Shown here: one piece after another, positions 35,641 through 44,933 of the stretch
How positions within the stretch are numbered: the first letter of the stretch is position 1
Layout of the letters: each line of letters opens with the position of its first letter
Assembly: GCF_018310535.1 (NCBI RefSeq)
Contig: NZ_CP074102.1
Coordinates: forward strand, 7,874,001-7,938,000
Direction of reading: 5' to 3'
DNA: 64,000 nt
From: Streptomyces mirabilis
GTDB taxonomy: Bacteria > Actinomycetota > Actinomycetes > Streptomycetales > Streptomycetaceae
Made by a program: the position numbers and the translations under genes
The notes under the pieces: generated by a model
The model's input: only the letters and a program-made list of their open reading frames with translations
The model's database searches: none
Told to the model about the DNA's origin: nothing

Positions 35641-36865
35641 CGCGCAGCTCCCACAGCGTCCGCCACAGCGCGGCGCCCTGCTCCGCGCGCCGCCGCACCG
35701 GACCGTCCCAGTAGCCCAGCAGCCGTGCGTGATCGGCCGGGTCGTCCTTGCGCACCGTGCCGAGCAGATGGCCGGGCAGGGTGCGCACGACATCCCTGCC
35801 GTCCCCGAGATACGCGGCGCCCAGGCCCATCGACGTGGCGACCTGCACCGCCTCCGCCGTCGACATCACCGTGGTGGGCCGCTCGACCTCCCAGCCCTCC
35901 GCGCTGCGGCCCGAGCGCAGATCCCGGAAGGCCGTGACCAGTGCCTCCAGCACCGCGTCGTCCACGCAGAAACGGGCACCCGAGCGGGCGAGCGCCGCCG
36001 TGGCCTGGCCACGGACCAGCTCCGTCTCCGCGTCGAGGTCGTCGATCGGTCCGACGGTCTCGAAGTTGAAGCGGCGCTTGAGGGCGGCCGACATCTCGGA
36101 GACACCGCGGTCACGGAGGTTGGCCGTCGCGATCAGCGTGAACCCCGGCACGGCGTGCACCGTGCCGTCCCCGTCCGGGCCACCGGCCAACTCCGGTACC
36201 GCGATGCGCCGTTCGGACAGCAAAGACACCAGGGCGTCCTGCACCTCGGGCAGACAGCGTGTGACCTCCTCGATCCGGGCGACGGCTCCCCGGGTCATCG
36301 CCGTGAGCACGGGTGAGGGCACCATGGCCGCGCGGCTCGGCCCCGCGGCGAGCAGCATCGCGTAGTTCCAGCCGTATCTGAGCTGGTCCTCCGTGGTGCC
36401 CGCGGTGCCCTGCACGGTGAGCGCGCTGGTGCCGCACACGGCGGCGGCCAGCAGTTCGGAGAGCATCGACTTGGCGGTGCCGGGCTCGCCGACCAGCAGG
36501 AGACCCCGCTCGCCCGCGAGCGTCACCACACACCGCTCGACGAGTCCCCGGTCGCCCACGAACTTCCGTGACACGACGAGCCGTCGCCCGTCCGCGCCGC
36601 TCAGCGTCTCGCCGTCCGAACCGCACACGAACGTCACCACGGCACGCGGGGTCAGGTGCCAGCCCGGCGGTCGCGGCCCCTCGTCGTACGCCGCGAGAAA
36701 CGCCAACTCCTCGGCGTAACGGTCCTCGGGCAGCTCGATCTGTCGCGCACCCGTCACGCTCGACACGCCGGTTACACCGGTTACGCCCACCGCTTCTGTC
36801 ACGTCCGTCCTGGTCGTCGCACCCGCTGCCGTCACCCCGCTCGCCGTGGTCTGTCCGTCGCTCAT
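35627..36865 (-). CDS. MoxR-type AAA+ ATPase (YehL-like)
   Basis: A 412-residue ATPase, the motor of the operon. Walker A is GEPGTAKS (126-133). The Walker B position reads ARIEEVTRC, with glutamates 199-200; the usual aspartate before them is replaced, as it is isoleucine here. Sensor 1 lies in IATANLRDRG (245-254) and the arginine-finger region in LKRRFNFE (262-269). Residues 1-45 are a Val/Thr/Gly-rich tail with VTG repeats. MoxR ATPases act with VWA proteins to remodel or load targets. The ATG overlaps the stop of the 1630-residue gene (ATGA), and the end overlaps the VWA gene by 14 bp. Confidence 0.9.
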   Translation of the reverse strand: MSDGQTTASGVTAAGATTRTDVTEAVGVTGVTGVSSVTGARQIELPEDRYAEELAFLAAYDEGPRPPGWHLTPRAVVTFVCGSDGETLSGADGRRLVVSRKFVGDRGLVERCVVTLAGERGLLLVGEPGTAKSMLSELLAAAVCGTSALTVQGTAGTTEDQLRYGWNYAMLLAAGPSRAAMVPSPVLTAMTRGAVARIEEVTRCLPEVQDALVSLLSERRIAVPELAGGPDGDGTVHAVPGFTLIATANLRDRGVSEMSAALKRRFNFETVGPIDDLDAETELVRGQATAALARSGARFCVDDAVLEALVTAFRDLRSGRSAEGWEVERPTTVMSTAEAVQVATSMGLGAAYLGDGRDVVRTLPGHLLGTVRKDDPADHARLLGYWDGPVRRRAEQGAALWRTLWELRDDLV

Positions 36866-39800
36866 GCCCTGCCTCCGCTCCGGCCGCCTCTGCCGCCCCG
36901 GCCACCGCGCCCGGCGAACTCCTCGAACCCGGGCACGTCACCCTCGACGACCCTCTGCCAGGCCCGCGCGAACAACTCCGGCACCGGACAGTCCGGCACC
37001 ATGAAACCGTGAGTCGTCTCCGGCAGCAGTGGGGTCTTCCAGCTCTCGACGGGCAGCCGCGGCGCCTTGTGCTCCAGCCAGCCGCCGGGCAGGAACTGCG
37101 CTCGCCCGGCCCGGGACCGCTTCGCCTCCACCACCAACCCGGCGGCGGCCAGTTCGGCTCGGGCCCGCTTCAGCCGCGTGGGCTTCCAGCCGGTCCAGGC
37201 CGCCTGGTTGCGGTCCGTCGGGTCCGGGAGCGCGAGCAGCATCAGATAGAGCCCGGCCGCGTCCTCGGAGAGCCCGCACCTCTGCGCCGCCTCGGCCACC
37301 AGCTCCGGCACGCTGTGGGCCGGGTGCTGCGCGGCTCCGGGTGTGCCGTCCGCCGTGATCAGGGCGGTGAACTCCTCGCTCAACAGCGTGCGCAGCGGCT
37401 GCAGTTGACCGATGTCCCGGCTCAGCCCCGCGAGTAGCTTCAGGGCCGGGTGATCGGGTCCGCCCTCCTCGCCCGCCTGCGGCAGCACGGCCGACGGCCG
37501 CAGCCATACGGTGTCCCACTCCGAGCGGTGCCGCATCGGCGCCAGCACGATCGCCGGGCCCGCCCGCAGCAGGCCCTCCGCGTCCCCGCCCCCCTGGGCG
37601 GGCAGCCCGAACGTCTCCCGTACCCGGGTCGACACCGTGTTGCCGTCATGCCCCCAGGTCACCCCGAGGTCGAGCAGCAGCCCGGGGTCGGTGAGGCGCT
37701 CGCGGAGCATGCGCAGGGTCTCGGGCAGCGTCGCGCGCAGCGGATCGCCGTACGGCAGCCGATAGGCGAGCCAGCGCAGCATGCTGACGTACGCGGCAAG
37801 GGTGGATCCGGTGAACAGGGCCTCGGCGTCCAGCGGTTCGAGTCCGTTGCCCCGCATCCGCTGCTCGGTGCGACGGGTCAGCTCGGGGCGAGCCTGGGGG
37901 TTGAGGACGGCGTCGAGCATCCGGCCCGGACCGATCTCGCTCACCATCCGCGCGATCAGCTCGGGCGGCGCCGCCCGCCGCTGCCCCCGCCGCTCGATCC
38001 AGATCCGTACGACGGGCTCCAGGTCGAAACCGTCGGTCCACAGCCGCTCCATGTGTCCGGGGTCCGCGGGGAGCAGCGCGGCGGTGAACAACTGCCTTTC
38101 GGCGACGGAGAGTTCGCCAAGTGCGCTCCGGGCGGCCTGTGCCTCCGAGGTCTTGGCGCCGAGCGGCTGAAGCTGCTCCGCGGGCAGAAGTCCGTCCTTG
38201 CCGTACGAGTTGAGCCCGGGCAGGCCGAGGAGCAGCAGCGCTCCGGCCACCGCGCTCACCCCCACCCGCTCGGCGAACTCCCGTGCCTGCTCCGGCCGGT
38301 AGGGCAGCGGTCCCCGCTCCCTCACGAGTACCACCAACCGCCGTACGGCGGGCGCCAGGGCTTCGTCGCCGGACGTGCCCCGGATCTCGGACTCGACGAG
38401 GGCGAAGCCCTCCCAGGGGCCGAACTCGCCCGCCGGGTCGTACTCGACGGCGTTCCAGTACGCGTCGTCCGCGTCGACCTTCTGACAGGACAGGATCAGC
38501 AGCCGCCGGTCGCCCGAGGCCAGTACTTCCCCGACGCGCTCCGGCCGCTCCGACCGGGAGGCCTTGAGCTGTACGACCCGCAGTCGTCCGCGGGGATCGA
38601 CGAGCACGCCGTCGCCGACCGACAGGACGACGTCGAGGAATTCCAGCAGCCCGGCGCGCTGGTCCTCCGGCGTGGTGGGCGCGGCGGCGCGCAGGGCTGC
38701 CGCCGCCGTGCCGGGACCGGTCAGCGAGAGCCAGGCGACGCCGGTGCCGACGAACGGGAACTTCGCGGGCGCTGTGCCCGGGGCCAACAGCTCGCGCAAC
38801 GCCCTGAGTTGGTCGACGGCGGTGGTCGCGTGCTGTTCGTTGCCGTAGTAACCGTAGAAGTGTCCGGGAGCGGTGAGCTCCCGCAGCGCCTCGCGCAGGA
38901 CGTGGTCGTACGCGTGCCGGACTTCCTCCTCCTTGTCCTGGGGCGCGGCGACCGGCCGCGCGGCCCGTTCGGCGAGCGTGGCGATCCGCTTGGCGCAGCG
39001 GGCCGTCTCCTCGACCAATCCGGCCACCCCGAGCGCGAGCCGCTCGTCGGTGACGGCGGGCAGCAGCCGGGCCACGGCCTCCCGCGGGCTCTCGCCGTTC
39101 CGGACGGCGGCCAGCAGGACGGCGGCGTCCGTGTCGGTCACGGCCCGCAGCGCGGCCGAGCCGTGCTCGTCGCGGGGGCGCAGGGCGTGCCAGTACCACA
39201 GCGGCGGCAGGAAGCGGGTGCCCGCCGCGTGTACGCTGCCGCGGTCGCCCAGCTGGACGCGGGCCATCGACAGGCCGTCCGCGTCGCACAGCTCGACGAT
39301 CGTGCGGTTCCAGCCCTCCTGTACGGGGTGCAGGACGGCGCCGCCCGGCAGGCGCAGGGGCGGGGCGGGAATGCCCTTGGTGGTCGCCGGACTACGGCTC
39401 CCGTCGACCGAACAGGCCGTCCAGGCACCGGAGTTCCGGTCGTGCGTCACCCACCAGCCGAGCAGCCCGTCCTTGCTGCCGAACGGTGAACCCTCCAGAC
39501 CCGGCTGGACGGGTAGCAGCCGGCAGTCCGACTGTGTGAGGGCGACGCCCGGGCGGGCGTCGGCGAGCGCCGAGTCGAAGAACGCAGGCACCGACGCCCG
39601 GCCGCGCTTGGCGGTGGCGGGGTCGTACTCGTGCCAGTGGTTCTCGTGCAGCACCCAGTACGAGATGCCGTCCGAGGCGATCTCGCGGCGCTGCTCGGCG
39701 AACGTGGTGTCCCCGGCGTGCACGGGCCGGCCGCCGAAGCAGCGGCCACCGTCGGGCAGCGCGAGCGACACCGGGTGGCCGCCGTACCAGCCGCCCGGAA

Positions 39801-41754
39801 GGCCCGTCGGCTTGAACACGTCGGCGGGGCGTCCGGACCAGACGGCCCGCTGTTCGTTCCCGTACCCGGACGCGATGAGCCACTGGCCGTCCACGTGACG
39901 CACCGTCGGCTCGCCGTACTGGCGCCCCTGGGACGGCAGGGTGAGCGTGCGCGAGTCGAGCAGGGCGTCGGGGCCGGCCAGCACGACCTGGGTCTCGACA
40001 CGGACGATCAGCGCGGGCCAGGCGTCCGCGTACTGGTACGACCGGCCGTGCTGGTGCGGCCACGGGTGTTGTCCGCTCGTCGGCGGGGCGACCTTGCCGA
40101 GGGTGTCCAGGGCCTTTTCCAGGGCGGGCCAGCCCAGTTCGTCGAAGATGCCCGTGCGCAGGGTGCGGCCCAGGACCGGTGCGGGATCGAAGCCGACGAT
40201 CCGCCGGACGGCCTGAGGTGCCGTCGCCAGTGCGGCGGGTGCCGAGAAGCGGGAGACCTTGGTCAGCAGCTCCTTGAGCCCCGGCAGGCCGACCGGCTCG
40301 GCCAGTTCGTCGGCCCGGTCCCGAAGCCAGCCCGCCACGGCCGTGCGCAGCGACGGATGGTCCGCGAGCCGCCGCACGCGGGCCGAGGGTCCGGACGCGG
40401 GTGCGTCCACGAGCGAGAGGCTCTCCACCGCCCTGCGCAACAGAGGAGCGAAGCGCGGGTCGGCGGCGACCGCGGCCAGATCCCGGCGGCCCGGGCGCTC
40501 GTCGTCCGTCCAGTAGCGCAGTTCCAGGCCCTCGGTCCCCGGCGAGGGGTCGGCGACCGGCACACCCGCCGCCAGGGCGGTGTCCAGCAGGTCGAGATCC
40601 ACGTAGGAGTTCCAGCCCTGCTCGCGCAGCAGCCGCACCGGCTTGCCGTCGGCGATCAGCCGGGGCGCCAGCCGCTCCACCAGGGCGAGTTCCTCGACGA
40701 GCCGCTTGCGCTGCCGCCAGCCACGCTGACGGTGCCGGTCCCAGGAGCTCAGCCAGTCGGCCGCGTCGACCGTGCCGTCGACCAGCAGACCGATCGCCCC
40801 GCAGGCGTCGAGCAGCGCCAGCCACGCCGCGTCGAACTCCTCGCGCTGATCACCGCCCGTGGACGGCATCAGCGTCAACAACCGCTCCCGTACCGCCGGA
40901 TCCTCGTGCGCCAGCTCCGCCAGAGCGGGCAGCGCGGACTTCCAGAAGCTCCCGGCCGCGCGGTTCATGGCCCCCGAGGGGAGGATCTCGGCGAGCAGCG
41001 CACCCTCCTCGGCACGCGGATCGAGCCCCGCCCCCTTCGCCAGCCGCCGCAGATCCTCCAGCATGCCCGCGTAGGGAGCGATCCCGGCCGCGCAGCGCTG
41101 CGAGGACAGTGTCCTGAACTGCTCGTAAGCGGCTGCCCCGGACAGTCGTGCCGCCAGCCCCTTGGCGTGGTCGCGCAGCGCCTTGCCGCTCAACGCGCCC
41201 GCCCCGGCGAACTCCAGGAACACCTCCCGCAGCCGGTCCTCGTCCACGTCCAGGGCGTGCCGCTGCTCGGCCGCCCGGGCCTTGCCGAAGAACGACGCGG
41301 CGTGCTGGCGCGACTCCGCCGCCAGGAACAACCGGGCCACCTGCTCGTAGTACGTCGGCAGGAAGTGCGGCACCGAGCGGTCCAGCCGGGTGCCGATCTC
41401 GTCGAAGCCGTCCTTGGCGTGGCCCGGCTTGCTCGACACCATCCGGGTGAGCCGCTCCATCTCCTTGACCACGGCGAGCGCATGGTGCCCGTTCACCGGG
41501 TCGTTGACCAGCGCCCAGGCGGGGAACCCCAGCGACTGGCGCCTCACCCGGCCCACCGGCGCCGAGTCGGCGGTGCCGAAGCCCAGGTACTCCAGGGCGA
41601 GGTCCTCGGCGGGCCCGATCGCCTCGGGCACCAGCCGCACCACCGTGCGCCCCTCCAGTACGGGATGCCCGTACGTCCGCGCCGTCAGCACATCGCCGGC
41701 ACCCTTGCCCAGCGGCAGTACCGCTCCCGACTCCAGCAGCTGATCCCCGCTCAC
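36862..41754 (-). CDS. Very large protein of unknown function in the MoxR/VWA operon
   Basis: I do not recognise this 1630-residue protein. Residues 1-600 are mostly helical (EMERLTRMVSSKPGHAKDGF, FLPTYYEQVARLFLAAESRQ). Residues about 620-850 are beta-rich, with WLIASGYGNEQRAVWSGRPADVF and ISYWVLHENHWHEYDPA, which look propeller-like. The rest is helical with AWTGWKPTRLKRARAELAAAGLV, a winged-helix-like stretch, near residue 1550. The tail is RGG-rich (GRGGRGGRGGRSGGRA). There are no Walker, nuclease or protease motifs that I can see. The start is the GTG at 41754 inside the DUF4132 stop (GTGA), and it ends inside the MoxR start. Position suggests it is the substrate-binding or effector partner of the ATPase. 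Confidence 0.88.
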   Translation of the reverse strand: MSGDQLLESGAVLPLGKGAGDVLTARTYGHPVLEGRTVVRLVPEAIGPAEDLALEYLGFGTADSAPVGRVRRQSLGFPAWALVNDPVNGHHALAVVKEMERLTRMVSSKPGHAKDGFDEIGTRLDRSVPHFLPTYYEQVARLFLAAESRQHAASFFGKARAAEQRHALDVDEDRLREVFLEFAGAGALSGKALRDHAKGLAARLSGAAAYEQFRTLSSQRCAAGIAPYAGMLEDLRRLAKGAGLDPRAEEGALLAEILPSGAMNRAAGSFWKSALPALAELAHEDPAVRERLLTLMPSTGGDQREEFDAAWLALLDACGAIGLLVDGTVDAADWLSSWDRHRQRGWRQRKRLVEELALVERLAPRLIADGKPVRLLREQGWNSYVDLDLLDTALAAGVPVADPSPGTEGLELRYWTDDERPGRRDLAAVAADPRFAPLLRRAVESLSLVDAPASGPSARVRRLADHPSLRTAVAGWLRDRADELAEPVGLPGLKELLTKVSRFSAPAALATAPQAVRRIVGFDPAPVLGRTLRTGIFDELGWPALEKALDTLGKVAPPTSGQHPWPHQHGRSYQYADAWPALIVRVETQVVLAGPDALLDSRTLTLPSQGRQYGEPTVRHVDGQWLIASGYGNEQRAVWSGRPADVFKPTGLPGGWYGGHPVSLALPDGGRCFGGRPVHAGDTTFAEQRREIASDGISYWVLHENHWHEYDPATAKRGRASVPAFFDSALADARPGVALTQSDCRLLPVQPGLEGSPFGSKDGLLGWWVTHDRNSGAWTACSVDGSRSPATTKGIPAPPLRLPGGAVLHPVQEGWNRTIVELCDADGLSMARVQLGDRGSVHAAGTRFLPPLWYWHALRPRDEHGSAALRAVTDTDAAVLLAAVRNGESPREAVARLLPAVTDERLALGVAGLVEETARCAKRIATLAERAARPVAAPQDKEEEVRHAYDHVLREALRELTAPGHFYGYYGNEQHATTAVDQLRALRELLAPGTAPAKFPFVGTGVAWLSLTGPGTAAAALRAAAPTTPEDQRAGLLEFLDVVLSVGDGVLVDPRGRLRVVQLKASRSERPERVGEVLASGDRRLLILSCQKVDADDAYWNAVEYDPAGEFGPWEGFALVESEIRGTSGDEALAPAVRRLVVLVRERGPLPYRPEQAREFAERVGVSAVAGALLLLGLPGLNSYGKDGLLPAEQLQPLGAKTSEAQAARSALGELSVAERQLFTAALLPADPGHMERLWTDGFDLEPVVRIWIERRGQRRAAPPELIARMVSEIGPGRMLDAVLNPQARPELTRRTEQRMRGNGLEPLDAEALFTGSTLAAYVSMLRWLAYRLPYGDPLRATLPETLRMLRERLTDPGLLLDLGVTWGHDGNTVSTRVRETFGLPAQGGGDAEGLLRAGPAIVLAPMRHRSEWDTVWLRPSAVLPQAGEEGGPDHPALKLLAGLSRDIGQLQPLRTLLSEEFTALITADGTPGAAQHPAHSVPELVAEAAQRCGLSEDAAGLYLMLLALPDPTDRNQAAWTGWKPTRLKRARAELAAAGLVVEAKRSRAGRAQFLPGGWLEHKAPRLPVESWKTPLLPETTHGFMVPDCPVPELFARAWQRVVEGDVPGFEEFAGRGGRGGRGGRSGGRA

Positions 41755-42632
41755 AGCTCCCCCTCCTCGTCCTCGCCGTTCACCACACGCCCCGCGTACA
41801 CCAAAGCCGCCATCCGAACCCCCTCCGACCAGGCCACCGGTCCCACTTCCCGCAGCGGCAGCCGGCGCCCGCCCGCGGCCCGCCACTCCAGGCCGCCGGT
41901 ACGGGTCTCGGACTCCGGGTAGTCGGCGCCGATCCAGTAGGCCGCCTCCACCGCGACCCCGTTCTCGATCAGCGGGCACACCGCGTACCCGCCGCGCACC
42001 CGATAGCCGTACGAACCCGCCCGCGCGGTCGCGTGCCGCAGTTCCTCGAACTTCCCGCCCGCGTAGGCGCTCCACTCGAAGGCGGCGCCGTCCCTCTCGT
42101 CCGGCCGCGGCCAGACCTCCCGGAACAACTGGCCCGCGCCCTGCTCGACACCGAGCTCCGCCGCGAACTCCCGCAGCTCCTCCAGGTCTTCGAGGAGCAC
42201 CGGATGCGGTATCACCACCGTCCGCGCGGCGAGCCGGACCGAGTCGCCGTCGAGGTCCACCACGCCGAGGCCCTGCTCCGGATCCGCGTCCCGCAGGAAT
42301 CCGGCGCGCTCCAGCGCGACCGTGCCGTCCGCGTCCACCGGCGCCACCACCAGATCCCGCAGCGCCTCCTGCCAGGCGGCATCGGGCCACACCCGGGCCA
42401 GCAGATCCGTCGGCACGGGCAGGGAGCGGACGATCCAGGTGTCCACCTGGGAGCGGCACTCCTGCTCATGCCGCTCCAGCCACTCGGCCAACTGCCGCAG
42501 CCGGACGACCTCCACGTCGTCCCGCAGCTTCGCGGGCACCTGCTTCAGCGTGCGCCCCGCCGCGTTGCGGCACCGCACCTGTACGCCGTCCAACGTGACG
42601 GCGTACCCACTGGATGTCTCGATCCAACCCAT
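41751..42632 (-). CDS. DUF4132 protein (YehI C-terminal-like), first gene of the operon
   Basis: A 293-residue protein. The segments QLAEWLERHEQECRSQVDTWI, VVIPHPVLLEDLEELREFAAELGVEQGAGQLFREVW and YAGGKFEELRHATARAGSYGYRVRGG match the DUF4132 family. E. coli YehI carries this domain at the end of a protein of about 1200 residues, so here it is a separate, short gene. The start is the ATG at 42632 behind GGGAGGGG, which is part of a 10-bp inverted repeat. The stop overlaps the next gene's GTG. Function unknown. Confidence 0.85.
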   Translation of the reverse strand: MGWIETSSGYAVTLDGVQVRCRNAAGRTLKQVPAKLRDDVEVVRLRQLAEWLERHEQECRSQVDTWIVRSLPVPTDLLARVWPDAAWQEALRDLVVAPVDADGTVALERAGFLRDADPEQGLGVVDLDGDSVRLAARTVVIPHPVLLEDLEELREFAAELGVEQGAGQLFREVWPRPDERDGAAFEWSAYAGGKFEELRHATARAGSYGYRVRGGYAVCPLIENGVAVEAAYWIGADYPESETRTGGLEWRAAGGRRLPLREVGPVAWSEGVRMAALVYAGRVVNGEDEEGEL

Positions 42633-42637
42633 GACAG

Positions 42638-42690
42638 GACCCCTCCCGAACCCACCTGCCGGCGATGGTGATCACAGTAGGGGAGGGGTC
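42638..42690 (-). promoter_or_regulatory. Inverted repeat covering the ribosome site of the MoxR/VWA operon
   Basis: GACCCCTCCC (42638-42647) and GGGAGGGGTC (42681-42690) are perfect 10-bp complements, 33 nt apart. In the minus-strand transcript the downstream arm reads GGGAGGGGTC and holds the Shine-Dalgarno sequence six bases before the DUF4132 ATG. Pairing would hide it. It may also be a DNA operator. Confidence 0.6.
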
Positions 42691-42738
42691 TGACAATGCC
42701 CCGATGGGCTGTGCTCAAGCGGCTTTGAGCTGCGGTTT

Positions 42739-44766
42739 CTACGCGGCGTCCAGGGCGGCGCGGCAGGCACGCAGCAGCTGTTCGTCCTCGGTGATGTCAT
42801 GGCTGCCGTATCCGCCGGCCCGAGCCTGGTGCCGCCGTGGTGTGGCGAGTTCCGTACGGAGCAGATCGTGGGCGGGCGAGCCCGCCGGACCCATCCGTAT
42901 CAGACAGTCGGCGAGGACGGTGCGGGTGTGCGCGTTCTGCTCCCAGGCGGAGCGGAGCGCGGGGAGGACCGGCTTGGGATCCCCCGCGATGTCCCACAGG
43001 GCGCCCGCGGCGATCGCGCGCGGCCACACCTTCCCGGAGTCGGCCATGCGGCGCAGTGCCGGCAGGGCGGGTCGGGCCGCGGGACCCAGCCGGGCCAGGG
43101 CCTCGGCCGCGTTGCGTGCGTGGAGCGGCTCCTCCACCAATTCTCTTCGCAGCGTCAGCAGTACGGCCTCCGCGTCGCCCTCCACCGACCAGAGCGCACC
43201 GGCCGCCGCCACCGCGGATCCCCCGTCCAGCAGCTTGCGCAGGGCCGGTATCGCCTCCCGCGCGTCCGGGCCGCATCTGCCGAGCGCGTCGGCGATCGCC
43301 CGCACGAGCCACCCCCGGCTCCGCAGCCCCTCCGGCGCACCGTGCAGCAGCCGCAGCATCTCCGGTACCGCCGGGGCGTGTCCCAGCCTGCCGAGCGCGA
43401 ACAGCAGCGGTACGGCACGGTCGTACGTATCGAGCGCGTCGAGGGGAACCTCGCCGAGCCGCTCGCGCAGCAGTGGAGCGAGCGGGGCCGCCGCCGGGCC
43501 CAAGTGCTGGACCTCGTAACCGGTTTCGGGCGGCACGACCGGACCGTCCAGCACCTCGGCGAGCGCCGCCACCGCGCGCGGGTCCCCGGCCCTGGCCAGC
43601 GCCTTGAGCGGGGCGCCGAGGGTCGGTACCCCGCGCTCCCACTGGCGTATTCGGTGCTCGGGGCCCATCGCCACCAGGGCGGCCAAATGGTCGCCGGCCG
43701 GGGCGGCCAGACCGAAGAGGGACTCCAGGACGGAGGCCGCGGCATCGCGCAACCGCTGCTCCTCGGTGACGACCTGCTCGCCGATCAACGCGACCAGCTC
43801 TTCGTACGAGCCCCGCCATTCACGGAAGAGCCCCGCCGACATCCACACGGCATTGCACCGGTCGGCCGGCTCGTCGCTGCTCAACTGCCCCTTGAGCAGG
43901 GCGATCCGGTCGACGGTCCGGCCGCCGAGCGCGGTGTGCAGGGTCCGCAGGAGATGACCCCCCTCCTCGTCGGCGGGGCGCAGGCGTCGCAGATGGCCGA
44001 TGAGGGTGTCGGTGTCGGGCCGCTCAGGCTGGTCCGGTACCCGGGTGCGTCGTGATCTGGCCCGGAGCAGCGCGACGACGGTGGGCACGAGGTCGGCGGG
44101 CAGGCGATCGGGTGCGCAGCCGGCGAGTTGGCCGAGGGCGGCGAGCCGCAGCCCGGGGTCGTGCGGAGCGGCCCCGAGTTCGACCAGGTACTCCACCGCG
44201 GGAGCGGCGGACGCGGTGTGCAGGCGCGCGAACAGTCCCAGGCCCTCGGCCAGGGCCGGCCGGACCTGTTCCTCCTCTTCCTCCTCGAGCCGTCCCGTCA
44301 ACAGCCCGAGGACGCGCTCCGGTTGGCCGAGGAACCGCACGAGCGCCGTCGGTGCCGCCCGGCGCACCTCCGGGTCCCGGTCCGCGAGCAGGCCGATGAA
44401 GGCCGCGGCGCCCGACCGTATCGCCGTCCGGGCCATGGCGTAGTTGCCCTCGGCGCCCGCCCCGTCCTCGAGCGGCCCTTCGTCGAAGGCGTCCCCACCG
44501 CCGATGCTGACGAGCAACTCCACGACGCCGCCCCGGTCGCGGATTTCCGAGTGCCCGACGAGTTCGAACAGGAACGGGATGCACGCGAGCGTCGAGTCGT
44601 AGACATCGCCCTGGTGGTGCACGGCCCCGTACATCCCGTCGAGCGCTCTCTCACGCTCCTGCGGGCAGGCGGAGGCCAGTCCCCGGAGCAACTCCGGGAC
44701 GTCCTCGGCGCTTCCATAGGCATGTTTCATCGAGGCCCAGCCGACCTCGTCCATCCCCGTGAACAC
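42739..44766 (-). CDS. HEAT-repeat protein
   Basis: A 675-residue all-helical protein built from HEAT repeats, for example REAIPALRKLLDGGSAVAAAGALW, AEALARLGPAARPALPALRRM and AIAAGALWDIAGDPKPVLPALR. Repeats run from about residue 40 to 640, with an acidic EEEEEE run near 190. Such solenoids are binding scaffolds. The start is the GTG at 44766, five bases after GGGGAGG; ATGs further upstream have no site. It lies 106 bp upstream of the MoxR/VWA operon on the same strand, so it may be co-expressed or functionally linked; that is inference. Confidence 0.85.
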   Translation of the reverse strand: MFTGMDEVGWASMKHAYGSAEDVPELLRGLASACPQERERALDGMYGAVHHQGDVYDSTLACIPFLFELVGHSEIRDRGGVVELLVSIGGGDAFDEGPLEDGAGAEGNYAMARTAIRSGAAAFIGLLADRDPEVRRAAPTALVRFLGQPERVLGLLTGRLEEEEEEQVRPALAEGLGLFARLHTASAAPAVEYLVELGAAPHDPGLRLAALGQLAGCAPDRLPADLVPTVVALLRARSRRTRVPDQPERPDTDTLIGHLRRLRPADEEGGHLLRTLHTALGGRTVDRIALLKGQLSSDEPADRCNAVWMSAGLFREWRGSYEELVALIGEQVVTEEQRLRDAAASVLESLFGLAAPAGDHLAALVAMGPEHRIRQWERGVPTLGAPLKALARAGDPRAVAALAEVLDGPVVPPETGYEVQHLGPAAAPLAPLLRERLGEVPLDALDTYDRAVPLLFALGRLGHAPAVPEMLRLLHGAPEGLRSRGWLVRAIADALGRCGPDAREAIPALRKLLDGGSAVAAAGALWSVEGDAEAVLLTLRRELVEEPLHARNAAEALARLGPAARPALPALRRMADSGKVWPRAIAAGALWDIAGDPKPVLPALRSAWEQNAHTRTVLADCLIRMGPAGSPAHDLLRTELATPRRHQARAGGYGSHDITEDEQLLRACRAALDAA

Positions 44767-44933
44767 GGCATCCTCCCCAGGTGTACGGCAACTCATCGTG
44801 AGTGTGCACCAAGGCACTGACAGTCACGTGTGCCTTTGGGGGCGTGTTCCGGCGACGAGGGTGGAACGGGGCCGCCGCCCACGCCCAGGGGATTCGCATC
44901 GAGGCGCGGACGGCGGGGGACCGGTGGGACGCG

